Source: Cognatitamlana onchidii
Lineage (GTDB): Bacteria > Bacteroidota > Bacteroidia > Flavobacteriales > Flavobacteriaceae
Direction: 5' to 3'
DNA length: 64,000 nucleotides
Assembly (NCBI RefSeq): GCF_004804355.1
Contig: NZ_SRWZ01000003.1
Span: forward strand, 372,001 to 436,000
The position numbers and the translations under genes are program-made. Under the pieces are notes generated by a model that saw only the letters and a program-made list of their open reading frames with translations, made no database searches and had not been told where the DNA came from. Shown here in pieces: positions 16,814 to 25,666 of this stretch (its first letter is position 1; every line of letters starts with the position of its first letter).

Positions 16814-18235
16814 TTAGCTTTTCACTTTTATAGGTACTAGGTTTTCTTCGCTAAGATTTGTGTTTATTTCTTCTACTTCTTCGTCTTCCGTTGAAAAGCG
16901 AATCGCTAAAGAAACTACCGCAGTCACAACCACAATGGCTCCAATTATGAAATAACCACTAGATACTGCGGTAGCTGATGCTGCCGATTGAGCAGCCTTT
17001 ATAACCTCTTCACCTAACCCTTGATTAGACATAATAGCTGCTTTTTCTGCAACGGCCGATTGAGATTTTAACAACATAGCAGCTAAAAATGCCCCTACAT
17101 TACCTCCGGCTCCAACGATTCCAGATACAGAACCTATAGCTTTTTTATTAATGAATGGCACAACAGAGAAAGTAGCACCTTCTGCCATTTGTACCGATAA
17201 ACTAAATAATATTAAAAAGGCTATGCCTACATAAATGCTGGTTGCCGTTGAGAATGTCATTAACATAACACCTTGAACAGCTAATATCGCTGCTAAGAAT
17301 AAAACACGACCTCTTAAACCCTTTAACTTACCAAATCTGTCTCCAAAGAAACCACCTAAAGTTCTTGCGAAAATATTCATTAAAGCAAACGATAATACAA
17401 TATTACCAGCTGTTACTCTTTCTAACTGAAATGTATTTTGAAGGTAATCATCCATGGTTCCATAAACAGTCAGTTCAATTCCAAAACATGAGGCATATAC
17501 CAAAAACAAAATCCATGTTCTGTAGTCTTTTAAAACAGTACCGAAACCTACTTGATCTTTCTTTTTATCAATTTTAATTCCTGACGCTTTTAAATCTTTA
17601 AAATTCCCTTGTGGTGTATCTTGGGTAAAAAAGAAATATACAAGACCCATAAGAAAACAAACCGCACCAGCAATTACCATTGAATATCTCCAAGCCTCTC
17701 CTTCGGCAACTCCAAAACCTATTACGGCAGCAGCAATAATAGGCATCCCTAATCTATTAGCTCCACCACCAAGATTTCCCCAACCTGCAGACGTCGCATT
17801 TGCTGTACCTACAATGTTTGGCGCAAACATTAAAGAAGTATGCACTTGGGTAATTACAAACGATGCTCCAATAAAACCAATAAAAAGTCTACATACTAAA
17901 AACTGTGTAGGTGTTTGCACTAAGCCACATAATATAACAGGAATAGCACCTAACATTAATAACCAAGTATAGCACAGTCTTGGACCATATTTATCACACA
18001 ATTTACCAATGAGTAAACGCGCAAATACAGTTCCTGTAACCGCTAAAATAATGGAGTTCCATTTTTGATCGGGTGTTAAGCCTAGGTCTCGTACAACGTC
18101 TGGCATAAAAGGCACGATACCAAACCATGAAAAGAAGCATAGAAAAAATGATATGGCCGTTATCCAAAACGTACGAATTGAAACGTTCTTAAAATTTAAT
18201 AAATTTAATGTTGTTGATTTAGTTTGTGTGTTCAT
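16814..18235 (-). CDS. narK: Nitrate/nitrite MFS transporter, NarK/NasA family
   Basis: A 473-residue major-facilitator protein with about 12 transmembrane segments. It carries the nitrate-porter signature glycines in GWGNLGGGANRLGMP near residue 150 and the matching GIVGAGGNVGAFLAAML near residue 375. It imports nitrate for the fusion reductase just downstream, separated by 126 nt. The ATG at 18235 lies directly at the edge of a long palindromic operator. The C-terminal 30 residues are acidic and cytoplasmic. Confidence 0.92.
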   Translation of the reverse strand: MNTQTKSTTLNLLNFKNVSIRTFWITAISFFLCFFSWFGIVPFMPDVVRDLGLTPDQKWNSIILAVTGTVFARLLIGKLCDKYGPRLCYTWLLMLGAIPVILCGLVQTPTQFLVCRLFIGFIGASFVITQVHTSLMFAPNIVGTANATSAGWGNLGGGANRLGMPIIAAAVIGFGVAEGEAWRYSMVIAGAVCFLMGLVYFFFTQDTPQGNFKDLKASGIKIDKKKDQVGFGTVLKDYRTWILFLVYASCFGIELTVYGTMDDYLQNTFQLERVTAGNIVLSFALMNIFARTLGGFFGDRFGKLKGLRGRVLFLAAILAVQGVMLMTFSTATSIYVGIAFLILFSLSVQMAEGATFSVVPFINKKAIGSVSGIVGAGGNVGAFLAAMLLKSQSAVAEKAAIMSNQGLGEEVIKAAQSAASATAVSSGYFIIGAIVVVTAVVSLAIRFSTEDEEVEEINTNLSEENLVPIKVKS

Positions 18236-18281
18236 AATTAAGTACTTTATACGTACAAAACTACGTATTTATACTTAATTA
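18235..18281 (-). promoter_or_regulatory. narK promoter with long palindromic operator
   Basis: On the minus strand a -7 element TAGTTTTG (plus-strand CAAAACTA, 18256-18263) is flanked by inverted arms: TAATTAAGTA...TACGTA at 18235-18255 and TACGTATTTATACTTAATTA at 18262-18281. The inner 16 bp, TACGTATTTATACTTA (18262-18277), reads as two 7-bp halves separated by 2 bp. The same arrangement over the same -7 element occurs in front of nirB. The remaining 18282-18480 is AT-rich with one more TTAAGTAT word and no gene that I can see. Confidence 0.6.
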
Positions 18282-18492
18282 CGTGTATCAAAAATTAAGT
18301 ATCATATAAAAATTATGAGGTTGACAATTTTGATGTGCTGATTTTGTTGATTTGATAAAATGATTCTGTTCATTGTTACCAAATATTGGAATTAGATACT
18401 TTGATTATCTAAGATTTAAGGTGTAATACAATATCTATATTTAATTATTTTGTAAGAATTATACGTATATTTACTCAAATAAACATAGTGTA

Positions 18493-18529
18493 GATAAACG
18501 CAATTGCGTTTATCCATACGTTGGCAATA
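18493..18529 (+). repeat. 22-bp perfect palindrome and left boundary repeat of a small gene cassette
   Basis: Positions 18493-18514 form a perfect palindrome centred on GCAATTGC. Next to it GTTGGCAATA (18520-18529) recurs in reverse complement as TATTGCCAAC at 19113-19122, on the far side of two small genes. The boundary lies 15 nt before the first cassette ATG. Confidence 0.55.
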
Positions 18530-18544
18530 ATATAAAACAACCTG

Positions 18545-18736
18545 ATGAAACCAGTTTTAATACTAACATTTATCATTATAGCCTTTTGGTCAGTAATAAC
18601 AACTTTTAGAGCAATCTATCTGATTTTGACAAAAGAATTTAAAGGAGACAAAACAACTTGGATTTTGATTTCAATGATTGGAATTATTGGCCCAATAATA
18701 TGGATTACCAAAGGAAAAAAGCTGCTTTCTGAATGA
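18545..18736 (+). CDS. Small membrane protein, phospholipase-D N-terminal (PLDc_N)-like
   Basis: A 63-residue protein with two hydrophobic helices (about 4-28 and 39-56) around a charged loop LTKEFKGDKTTW, then GPIIWITKGKK. The pattern WILISMIGIIGPIIW resembles the stand-alone PLDc_N small membrane proteins common in Bacteroidota; function unknown. Its stop overlaps the start of the next gene (ATGA), so they form one unit inside the repeat-bounded cassette. Confidence 0.6.
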   Translation: MKPVLILTFIIIAFWSVITTFRAIYLILTKEFKGDKTTWILISMIGIIGPIIWITKGKKLLSE

Positions 18737-19103
18737 AATACAGCATTCCAGATAAAAGAGAATTGACAAAATCTGAAATAGAATTTTTGACTTATCTGTT
18801 TGGGAAAGAAAAATCAGAATGGAATAAGTTAATTGGTAATCTTAAAGTTATTGCGAGATGTGTTGCGGAAAATGTCCGACTATAATGTTTGGAAAAACAT
18901 TTGACTCGGAAATTCAAAAAGGAAATTTAATAATTGATTACTCAGGAAAAGGTAAAAACGGAGAATTAGTCGGAATTTCTCTGTTCGGAACTGACCAAAT
19001 GCCGACCGAATTGGAATTTTACTCAGTAGACGGAGAATCAGATATTACGGAAATGCCGAAAATTGATACTCTGAAATCTATGAGCGAAAATCTGACTGAA
19101 TGA
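18733..19103 (+). pseudogene. Frameshifted small gene with CxCGxCPT motif, function unknown
   Basis: The frame opened at 18733 runs 50 residues and stops at 18883-18885. A second frame, usable from 18858, continues 81 residues to 19103. The break is at about 18860-18866: inserting one base after GCGAGATGTG would join them as ...VIARCGCGKCPTIMFGKT..., a natural Cys-rich motif. So a single-base deletion (or sequencing error) is likely. The intact product would be about 123 residues. I do not recognise a function; the motif suggests metal binding. The gene is translationally coupled to the preceding membrane protein. Confidence 0.6.
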
Positions 19104-19112
19104 AAAAAATAC

Positions 19113-19256
19113 TATTGCCAACAATGTATAACCGCAATTACGGCGGATTCGACTACGTCCGAATCCACTCGGAATTGCTAATGTCAGTGCTTAACCGAAA
19201 ATTAACGCATATAAATCCGTAACTGACGGTTATACGAGACCGTTACCCAACATTTG
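19113..19256 (+). repeat. Structured intergenic repeat closing the cassette
   Basis: TATTGCCAAC (19113-19122) mirrors the left boundary. Inside, a 17-18-bp arm pair (19127-19143 with 19217-19234, one bulge) encloses a perfect 7-bp hairpin GGATTCG/CGAATCC (19145-19151 with 19160-19166). The base composition is richer in CG than the neighbours. It resembles structured repeats I recall downstream of small genes in other Flavobacteriaceae; that recollection is unverified. The rest of 19257-19370 holds no recognised feature. Confidence 0.5.
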
Positions 19257-19370
19257 ACCCGTCCTGAATAAAGGCTACATAATTTTAAACATTATGTATA
19301 AAAACGACAAAGTCATCAGACGGTATTGAGAACCTTCAAATAACAATTGATGAAAATTTAATTATCAAAC

Positions 19371-20711
19371 ATGAAAAAAAATATTTTTTACTTAGGCCTT
19401 TTATGCATTCTGTTGCTGAATGGGTGTCAAACTAAAACAACAAAACAAACACCTACTGTGAAGCACAATGGCGTTAAAGCCAAGTTGGAACTCTTAGAAG
19501 CCAATGAGCAGTTCATTCAGAATTCAGAAAAAGGCGGTATCCCTCACGCCAAGTGGGATGCTCCAGAGTATGCTGCGTATAGCTTTACTAATGCCTACAA
19601 ATACACACGTCATTACCGAATTTCACATGGCGTGCTGGGTGCTTCCGAGGCCGTACTTACTCCAGAAGTATTAGAAGTTACGAATACACTTAATCTTAAA
19701 CAGTTAAAAGCTTATGATGCTGATCAGGAACTGGATCTTGAAACTTTGTTAAGAGAACGGTTAAAGAATCATTCCATGGTTATTATCAAAGATGATAATA
19801 TTGTACATCAACACTTTTGGAATGGAATGGACAACAACGCTACTCACTTAGATATGACTGTTACCAAATCGTTTACTTCAATGTGCGCATCAATTGCGGT
19901 TAAAGAAGGTAAGCTCGATATGAGCAAGCAAACTACTAACTATTTACCTTATCTTAAAGAAACTGCATTCGATGGTACCACGGTTCAAGAAGTTGCCGAC
20001 ATGCGCACAGGATTGGATATTCCAACCCCAGAGCACCTGTCATGGGACCCGAGATTTACCTTGTCACAAGAGTGGAATGGTCCTAATGATAGCGGCCTAT
20101 TTGGAATATCTGAATACTTAAGTCTTATTAAGGATCGAAAGTACCCCATTGGTGAAAAATACCAGTATCAAGACCCTAATACAGAAGTGTTGGGTATGGT
20201 GGTAGAAATAGCCACAGGAAAAAACTTGGCCGACTATTTTCAAGATAAAATGTGGACCAAACTTGGTGTAGAAAACGATGCTTTCTGGATGGCCGATCCC
20301 TCCGGATATGTTGTTGCTTCCGGCGGTTTAAATATGACAACTCGCGATTTAGCCAGAGTAGGCAAAATGCTACTTAATGATGGAAACAATTATATTGGTG
20401 AAAACATTATTCCAAAGGAATTTATTGATGCGATTTGGGAAGGGAATGAATTAGTTCGCAACGCTTGGAAAGACAGTAAAGAAAGTCATTTAGCTGCTGA
20501 CGCTTGGTATAAAGACCAATTTAGAATACTGAACATTAAAGGCCATAAACTTCTATGCATGGTTGGTATTCATGGGCAGGTAGTGGCTGTAGATAAAGAC
20601 AAAAATGTAGTAATTACCATGAATAGTGGCTATACACAAACAGAAACTCCTCGTATGGCCAACCTTATTTTTTACCAGACGTTACCGACAATTTTGAATG
20701 AATTAGACTGA
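19371..20711 (+). CDS. Beta-lactamase/S12-family serine-hydrolase-like lipoprotein with Thr at the nucleophile position
   Basis: A 446-residue predicted lipoprotein (signal peptide ending LLLNGC, acylated Cys at about 19). The class C beta-lactamase/esterase fold is indicated by the SxxK-region segment TVTKSFTSMCASIAV near residue 163, a YQYQDPNTEVLG segment in the place of YxN, and GIHGQVVAVD near the C-terminus like the HxG motif. In relatives the first motif reads S-x-T-K; here the DNA clearly encodes ACT GTT ACC AAA, so Thr replaces the usual Ser. It may be inactive or may use Thr. It stands alone between the cassette and a 400-nt spacer. Confidence 0.78.
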   Translation: MKKNIFYLGLLCILLLNGCQTKTTKQTPTVKHNGVKAKLELLEANEQFIQNSEKGGIPHAKWDAPEYAAYSFTNAYKYTRHYRISHGVLGASEAVLTPEVLEVTNTLNLKQLKAYDADQELDLETLLRERLKNHSMVIIKDDNIVHQHFWNGMDNNATHLDMTVTKSFTSMCASIAVKEGKLDMSKQTTNYLPYLKETAFDGTTVQEVADMRTGLDIPTPEHLSWDPRFTLSQEWNGPNDSGLFGISEYLSLIKDRKYPIGEKYQYQDPNTEVLGMVVEIATGKNLADYFQDKMWTKLGVENDAFWMADPSGYVVASGGLNMTTRDLARVGKMLLNDGNNYIGENIIPKEFIDAIWEGNELVRNAWKDSKESHLAADAWYKDQFRILNIKGHKLLCMVGIHGQVVAVDKDKNVVITMNSGYTQTETPRMANLIFYQTLPTILNELD

Positions 20712-21117
20712 ATATAAAAAAATAGAAATTAGTTTATATTAGGATAATGCTATAGTTCGTTTGTTTGTCGCTTATAACTACAAAATTCAATGCTCACGAC
20801 AGTTGTCCTTCGAACCAATCACATTACCTCCTTCTTTGTGTCTGCATCTTTGCATTGAGCTATTTATATGACAAATAAAATGGAATGAGGTTTATCAATT
20901 AGAATTGCATTGGCCAACTTTTGGTATGCAGACTTAAACGCAGATTTAACATATTCAGCGAACGTACAGAACTATTCTTATTCATCATTAAAAAGTAATA
21001 AATGTATATCTGAAAAAACAACTGATACTTTCTAATCGCGTCTCAAGCAATTTTTAGAACAACAACGTTGTCATTCTCGAGACTGTTTAGTTACCAAAAA
21101 AATTTATACTTATAAGA
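20712..21117 (+). other. 406-nt spacer between convergent genes
   Basis: AT-rich sequence between the stop of the S12-type lipoprotein and the stop of the barrel protein gene. I see no ORF with family features, no strong hairpin with a T-run and no repeat shared with elsewhere in the window. A weak GTCTC ... GAGAC pair lies near 21044-21084. Confidence 0.4.
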
Positions 21118-22455
21118 TCAAAGTCCCCACATAAAACCCAAAGACACTCTATTTCTATCTTTAAACTGTCCGAAAAGTTGATTTTCATTTCCGTAAAAAA
21201 AGCTACTTTCTAAATGCAGCCGAACTGAAGAATTCATCCAATACCCAACTTGCGGTCTGATATAGCCGTCTCCATGATTGTAATTATGACCCCATAAAAC
21301 GTCAAGAGTTAAATTATCGTTCATCATCTCTTGCTGCAATTTTAACGAGGTATTTGTTTCAAATCGATCTCTATTATATGCCGAGATATCGTCGGTAATA
21401 ACATCACTAAACAATTGAGCACTAATTACATGTTCACCCTTTACATAATCAACTCCAAATGCGGACTTATAAACATTTGATATTTGTACCCCATTACTAA
21501 TAATAGGATTAGTAGTTATAAAATTTTGATTAAAAACATACGCCAATTCAGCTCTTAAAGTAGAAGAACCTATTACCTTATTCAATGTTCCTCCTATTAA
21601 ATGTTGCCTTTCATATTCTGGTGTGAATATAACACTTGGTCCGTTTTCATTATCTAAATCTAATCTATTGTAAAATGCTGGTAAATCGTCATAATAATAA
21701 AAGTAATTTACCGAAACATCCCACCCTTTGATAAAGGAACTAAGCTTAAAACCATAATCAGAGTCTTCTAAAAACCGATTTGGTCTTTTGGGTCGCCTAA
21801 TAATTGTTGAAATACCATCAGGCGGTTTTGGAAATATACTTGAAGTAAAGAAAGGCGCATCAAAACTAGGGATAATATGATATGTATTATCAGGAACCCA
21901 AACCAACTGTACTCCAATATTGAGAATATTAAATTCACTTTTTGCGGACCATAAGGGTATTCTACTATCTTCAAAATCATCCAGAATAAATTCTCTGAAA
22001 TTTTGCGGATTAACAACGTCTAAAAGTTTTAATCCATCTGTTTCTCCCCAAACGATTTGTTGTTTACCCAGCATAATTCTTAGGTTTTTACCCACTTTAG
22101 CATGATAATAAAGTTCCCTTAACTCAAGATTCGTTCGGTCTCCAATAAACAAACGTCTACTAAACTTAGAAGCAGAATAATCCTTAGATTTCCCTGGTTC
22201 TAAATTATCATTCAATTCTGAATAAACCTGGCCAATTAAGACTAGTTTAGATGCATGATTAATGTGATATTCAAATCTTGGCTTTAAAACTATTTCCGAT
22301 TTCTGCATTTTATTTCCTTTAAATTCATAGGAAAAATCTGTTAATGCAACCAAGCTTGCCTTAAAAGCATCTTTAAATTTTCTTCTATTTGCTTGGGCAT
22401 TAGTTTTTATGCATAAAAGCAGAACTGTAATAACTAAGCTAAACGTTCTAAACAC
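21118..22455 (-). CDS. Predicted outer-membrane beta-barrel protein (DUF1302-like)
   Basis: A 445-residue protein with a signal peptide (FSLVITVLLLCIKTNAQA). Alternating aromatic strands follow, with repeated WGE/GKQQIVWGETDG and GWDVSVNYFYYYDD, and it ends in a strand typical of barrels (RVSLGFMWGL). Layout and the GKQQIVWGE motif fit DUF1302-like proteins, often found with an MMPL/RND exporter and a LolA-like lipoprotein carrier, as here. It is probably the outer-membrane component of that export set. It is the last gene of a five-gene left-pointing operon beginning with marR. The cargo is unknown. Confidence 0.72.
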   Translation of the reverse strand: MFRTFSLVITVLLLCIKTNAQANRRKFKDAFKASLVALTDFSYEFKGNKMQKSEIVLKPRFEYHINHASKLVLIGQVYSELNDNLEPGKSKDYSASKFSRRLFIGDRTNLELRELYYHAKVGKNLRIMLGKQQIVWGETDGLKLLDVVNPQNFREFILDDFEDSRIPLWSAKSEFNILNIGVQLVWVPDNTYHIIPSFDAPFFTSSIFPKPPDGISTIIRRPKRPNRFLEDSDYGFKLSSFIKGWDVSVNYFYYYDDLPAFYNRLDLDNENGPSVIFTPEYERQHLIGGTLNKVIGSSTLRAELAYVFNQNFITTNPIISNGVQISNVYKSAFGVDYVKGEHVISAQLFSDVITDDISAYNRDRFETNTSLKLQQEMMNDNLTLDVLWGHNYNHGDGYIRPQVGYWMNSSVRLHLESSFFYGNENQLFGQFKDRNRVSLGFMWGL

Positions 22456-22495
22456 AGTTATTTTTTATTAGTATGTTGTTTCTTGAAATGTTTTC

Positions 22496-23299
22496 TTAGA
22501 GTCCGTTGACTAAAGCTTCTTTAGTGAAAGTATCATCACTAATATTTGTCTGATAATCAATATCACTATTTAAGAATATGGTTTCATGGCCAGTCTTGTG
22601 ATTTTTGACAAAGATTTTATGATATGTCCAAATACCTTGAACTTGTTTAACATCTGTTATTTCAATTGTTTTTAAATGATTTTGAGCAACATCCCAACTT
22701 TCAGCTTTTCTAAGCATCCAAATCTTAGCATCAATCCAAAATTTCACTTTTCCATAGCCCAATTCTTTGGCAATTTCTTTCGTTTTTGGTGTACCTTCAA
22801 CAATAAAACATGCTTGCCCTTTAATAATTTCTTTACCAAGGGTTTTGTAATTATAATCGTCTAAACTAATTCGTGTTTCTAACTTTATATCTTCATAAGT
22901 AAGGTCGGTACCCAGAAAATAATCCCCTCTATTAGCTGCGGAAATTCGTCGTGTTTTCCGTAATGCAGGCATATACAACCATTGGTCATCATCTACAGAA
23001 GCATTTGGATAATCATAGGTTAAAAATGCTGTTCCTTGAACGCTTCTTGGTGTTTCGTAAAATATGGCGAGACGCTTTTCTTTTCCATAGTACTTTCTTA
23101 AAGAAATAGTCTCTCTAATTCTAACTTTACCACGCTTATCTTTAAGCGCCATGGTTAGCTTTCTTTTCATTGAAATCCCCTCATTTCTTTCATGTGTTTT
23201 TTCGGCAATATGCTGCCCTAATGGTAAATTTTGAGCATTAGTTGTTGTACTTAATATTAGCATTAGCACTGTTACTGAAATAATTTTATATGTTTTCAT
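22496..23299 (-). CDS. Outer-membrane lipoprotein-sorting (LolA-like) protein
   Basis: A 267-residue periplasmic protein with a signal peptide (VTVLMLILSTTTNAQ). It has the LolA/LolB-like half-barrel pattern of the RND-associated family: MKRKLTMALKDKRGKVRIRE, then PRSVQGTAFLTYDYP, DQWLYMPALRKTRRI, GTDLTYEDI and a KVKFWIDAKIWMLRKAE strand. These proteins are thought to carry lipid-like cargo between an MMPL exporter and the outer membrane. The gene lies 27 nt after the MMPL gene. Confidence 0.82.
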   Translation of the reverse strand: MKTYKIISVTVLMLILSTTTNAQNLPLGQHIAEKTHERNEGISMKRKLTMALKDKRGKVRIRETISLRKYYGKEKRLAIFYETPRSVQGTAFLTYDYPNASVDDDQWLYMPALRKTRRISAANRGDYFLGTDLTYEDIKLETRISLDDYNYKTLGKEIIKGQACFIVEGTPKTKEIAKELGYGKVKFWIDAKIWMLRKAESWDVAQNHLKTIEITDVKQVQGIWTYHKIFVKNHKTGHETIFLNSDIDYQTNISDDTFTKEALVNGL

Positions 23300-23326
23300 A
23301 ATCTAAATGGTTTACTATTAATTCTA

Positions 23327-25657
23327 TTACTTGTTAATGTTGAAAAATTTGGGTTTGCTCACCAGAACTATTGCTGGTAAAAGTGTCATGCTACCAATAA
23401 AGCTAACAGACACAGCCACTGCAACTAGAAACCCAAACTTACTAAGTGGTGGCACTGAACTTGTCATTAAAACACTAAATCCGAGCGCTAAGGCTAGAAA
23501 ATTAAAGAGCAAAGCACGTCCAGCAGATTTGTAAAACTCTGAATAAGCCTGTTTAACTGGTAAACCTTGGTCATTTAAAAGAAACTTTAACCTATCAACT
23601 GTATGCACCGCAAAATCAACGCCTATTCCAATAGCTATCGCAGCAAACATTGAAGTGCCAACGGCCAACCAGATATTTAGTAATCCCATAACTGTATAAA
23701 TAAACAGTACCGAAATAGATACAGGAATAATGGTTAATAAGCCAGCGGAAAAAGACCTAAAACTTAAAGCACTAACCAATAACACAACCAATAATGCTAA
23801 TCCTGCGCCTAAAAAATGATTGAAGCCTAAGCGATTTATCCAATATGCATCTACGGTAACTTTCCCTGTGGTAGTTGCCTTTATAGTATCGCTATTAAAA
23901 TTGTTACCTAAGTACGAATTTATAGCGTCTACAACAGGTTTCTCAAATTCGTACTTACCTGTATCCATACGTAACCTGATATTAGCAAGACGATAATCGT
24001 AGTCTACATAATTATCAAAATCGGTTGGGTCTCCACTTGCAGAATACAGTAAAAAGTATTGCGCTATTAAATCCTTGTTTTCTGGAACCTTATAATATTC
24101 TGGATTGTTTTCATGTAACGATTGATTCATTTTTTTTAGAAAATCTACAATCGAAATGCTTCCTTTTACATGAGGTAAGGTTTCTGCATAATATTGTAAA
24201 TCTTGTATTTTCTGAAGATTATTAGGTTTGAAAATATCTTCATTTTCTGGAGTTTCTACATAAATATCTAGATAAGACGTACCATCTGTTTTCGAATTAA
24301 TTATGGCATCAGCTTTAACAATAGATTCATCAGACTGAAAATTGGTAATTCTATCTTCATTTATTTCTAACTTAGACGCCCCATTAATTCCAAATAAAAT
24401 AATTAGAAAAGCAACGGCCAATATCACTCTAGGATATTTGATAACCAAAACACCAACAAATTCCATTATTTTGCCAAATCGGTCTACCTTTTGGTCGGAC
24501 TTATAAGCCTTGCTAGTTTGAGGTTTTACAAGCATCAAAGCAGACGGAATAAAGAAAACTGCATAAACCAAAGCAGCAAAAACGCCTAAGGCTCCAAATA
24601 AACCAAAATAGGTCATTGGCGGCATATATGAAGATGCCGAAACTGCCAAAAATCCTGCGATTGTGGTTATGGAAGTTATTACAATGGGACGCCACATATT
24701 TACCATGGTGTGCATTACTAGTTCCTTTTGGGAAAACTCAGGGTGCATTGAGGTAGCCTCGTAATATTCACCTAGAATATGAATGCCGTCTGCTACAGCA
24801 ATAGCAATGAGTACTACTGGTAAACCGTTGGTAATTACATAAAAATCTACACCAAATGCAGCCATGGTACCCAATGCAATTCCGACAGAGGCTAACACCA
24901 TAATATTGGGTATCACTACACCTCTTAACCTGCGATACGCAAAAATTAAAATGATGGAAATAACGACTGCTGCAAATGGATTTGTTTTCATCGCATCTTC
25001 ATCAATATACTTTATCAAGTAACCACTTACAGCACCTTCTCCTGCCAAATACAGTTTTGAATTATTCGGTTGATAGGTATCTAATAGTTTAATTAGGCTC
25101 TTATAAACTTCATGTTGTTTTTTATCATAAGTGTCAAGCATTTCTGCAAGAATAAGCGTAGTGGTATGGTCTTTTGATACTAAACTTCCTTGATATAACT
25201 CAAAATCATTAATAGCATGTTTAACGTCTTTAGCTTTATCATTAGATAATTCATCAATTTCGTAAAAGGGGTTGACCTCTAAACCATCTTCTGTACCTAC
25301 AATATTGTTTTCGGTATACAGGCTGGTTATTTGGTCTGGGTCGATACCTTTTACAGTCTTTAAAGCATCACTTAATTCCTGAACTAATTTTAGTGTTTTG
25401 GTATTAAACACGCCATTTTCATTAACTATAGCAATAACCATAGGGTCTTTTAATCCAAAAACTTCTTTTGTCTTATTTCTAAACGTAAGAATAGGGTCAT
25501 CTTTAGGCAAGAATGCATCATAACTTGTGTCTTTAGTCATTTTGGGGATAAACAAGGCACTACATATAATTAGTGCGGCACTTATAAAAAGAATAACTTT
25601 GTGATGAGAAGTTACATAGTTAAAAAATGAAACTACTGTGTTGTTTTGAGTTTTCAT
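23327..25657 (-). CDS. MMPL/RND-superfamily exporter
   Basis: A 776-residue inner-membrane protein with two repeated halves, each with one N-terminal helix, a large periplasmic domain and a cluster of helices (around 230-385 and 620-770). Motifs include VLIAIAVADGIHILGEY and its counterpart FAAIAIGIGVDFAVHTVDRL, the Asp-containing TM segments of the proton relay. Relatives export lipids, hopanoids or sterol-like compounds. It sits between an SDR gene and a LolA-like gene under probable MarR control, so stress-induced lipid traffic or efflux is a reasonable inference. Confidence 0.88.
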   Translation of the reverse strand: MKTQNNTVVSFFNYVTSHHKVILFISAALIICSALFIPKMTKDTSYDAFLPKDDPILTFRNKTKEVFGLKDPMVIAIVNENGVFNTKTLKLVQELSDALKTVKGIDPDQITSLYTENNIVGTEDGLEVNPFYEIDELSNDKAKDVKHAINDFELYQGSLVSKDHTTTLILAEMLDTYDKKQHEVYKSLIKLLDTYQPNNSKLYLAGEGAVSGYLIKYIDEDAMKTNPFAAVVISIILIFAYRRLRGVVIPNIMVLASVGIALGTMAAFGVDFYVITNGLPVVLIAIAVADGIHILGEYYEATSMHPEFSQKELVMHTMVNMWRPIVITSITTIAGFLAVSASSYMPPMTYFGLFGALGVFAALVYAVFFIPSALMLVKPQTSKAYKSDQKVDRFGKIMEFVGVLVIKYPRVILAVAFLIILFGINGASKLEINEDRITNFQSDESIVKADAIINSKTDGTSYLDIYVETPENEDIFKPNNLQKIQDLQYYAETLPHVKGSISIVDFLKKMNQSLHENNPEYYKVPENKDLIAQYFLLYSASGDPTDFDNYVDYDYRLANIRLRMDTGKYEFEKPVVDAINSYLGNNFNSDTIKATTTGKVTVDAYWINRLGFNHFLGAGLALLVVLLVSALSFRSFSAGLLTIIPVSISVLFIYTVMGLLNIWLAVGTSMFAAIAIGIGVDFAVHTVDRLKFLLNDQGLPVKQAYSEFYKSAGRALLFNFLALALGFSVLMTSSVPPLSKFGFLVAVAVSVSFIGSMTLLPAIVLVSKPKFFNINK

Positions 25658-25666
25658 AATTGAATT

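Noticed and set aside
18235-18281. Fnr box (TTGAT-N4-ATCAA) in the narK promoter
   Set aside because: The dyad is built of TACGTA/TTAAGTA words and does not match the Fnr consensus.
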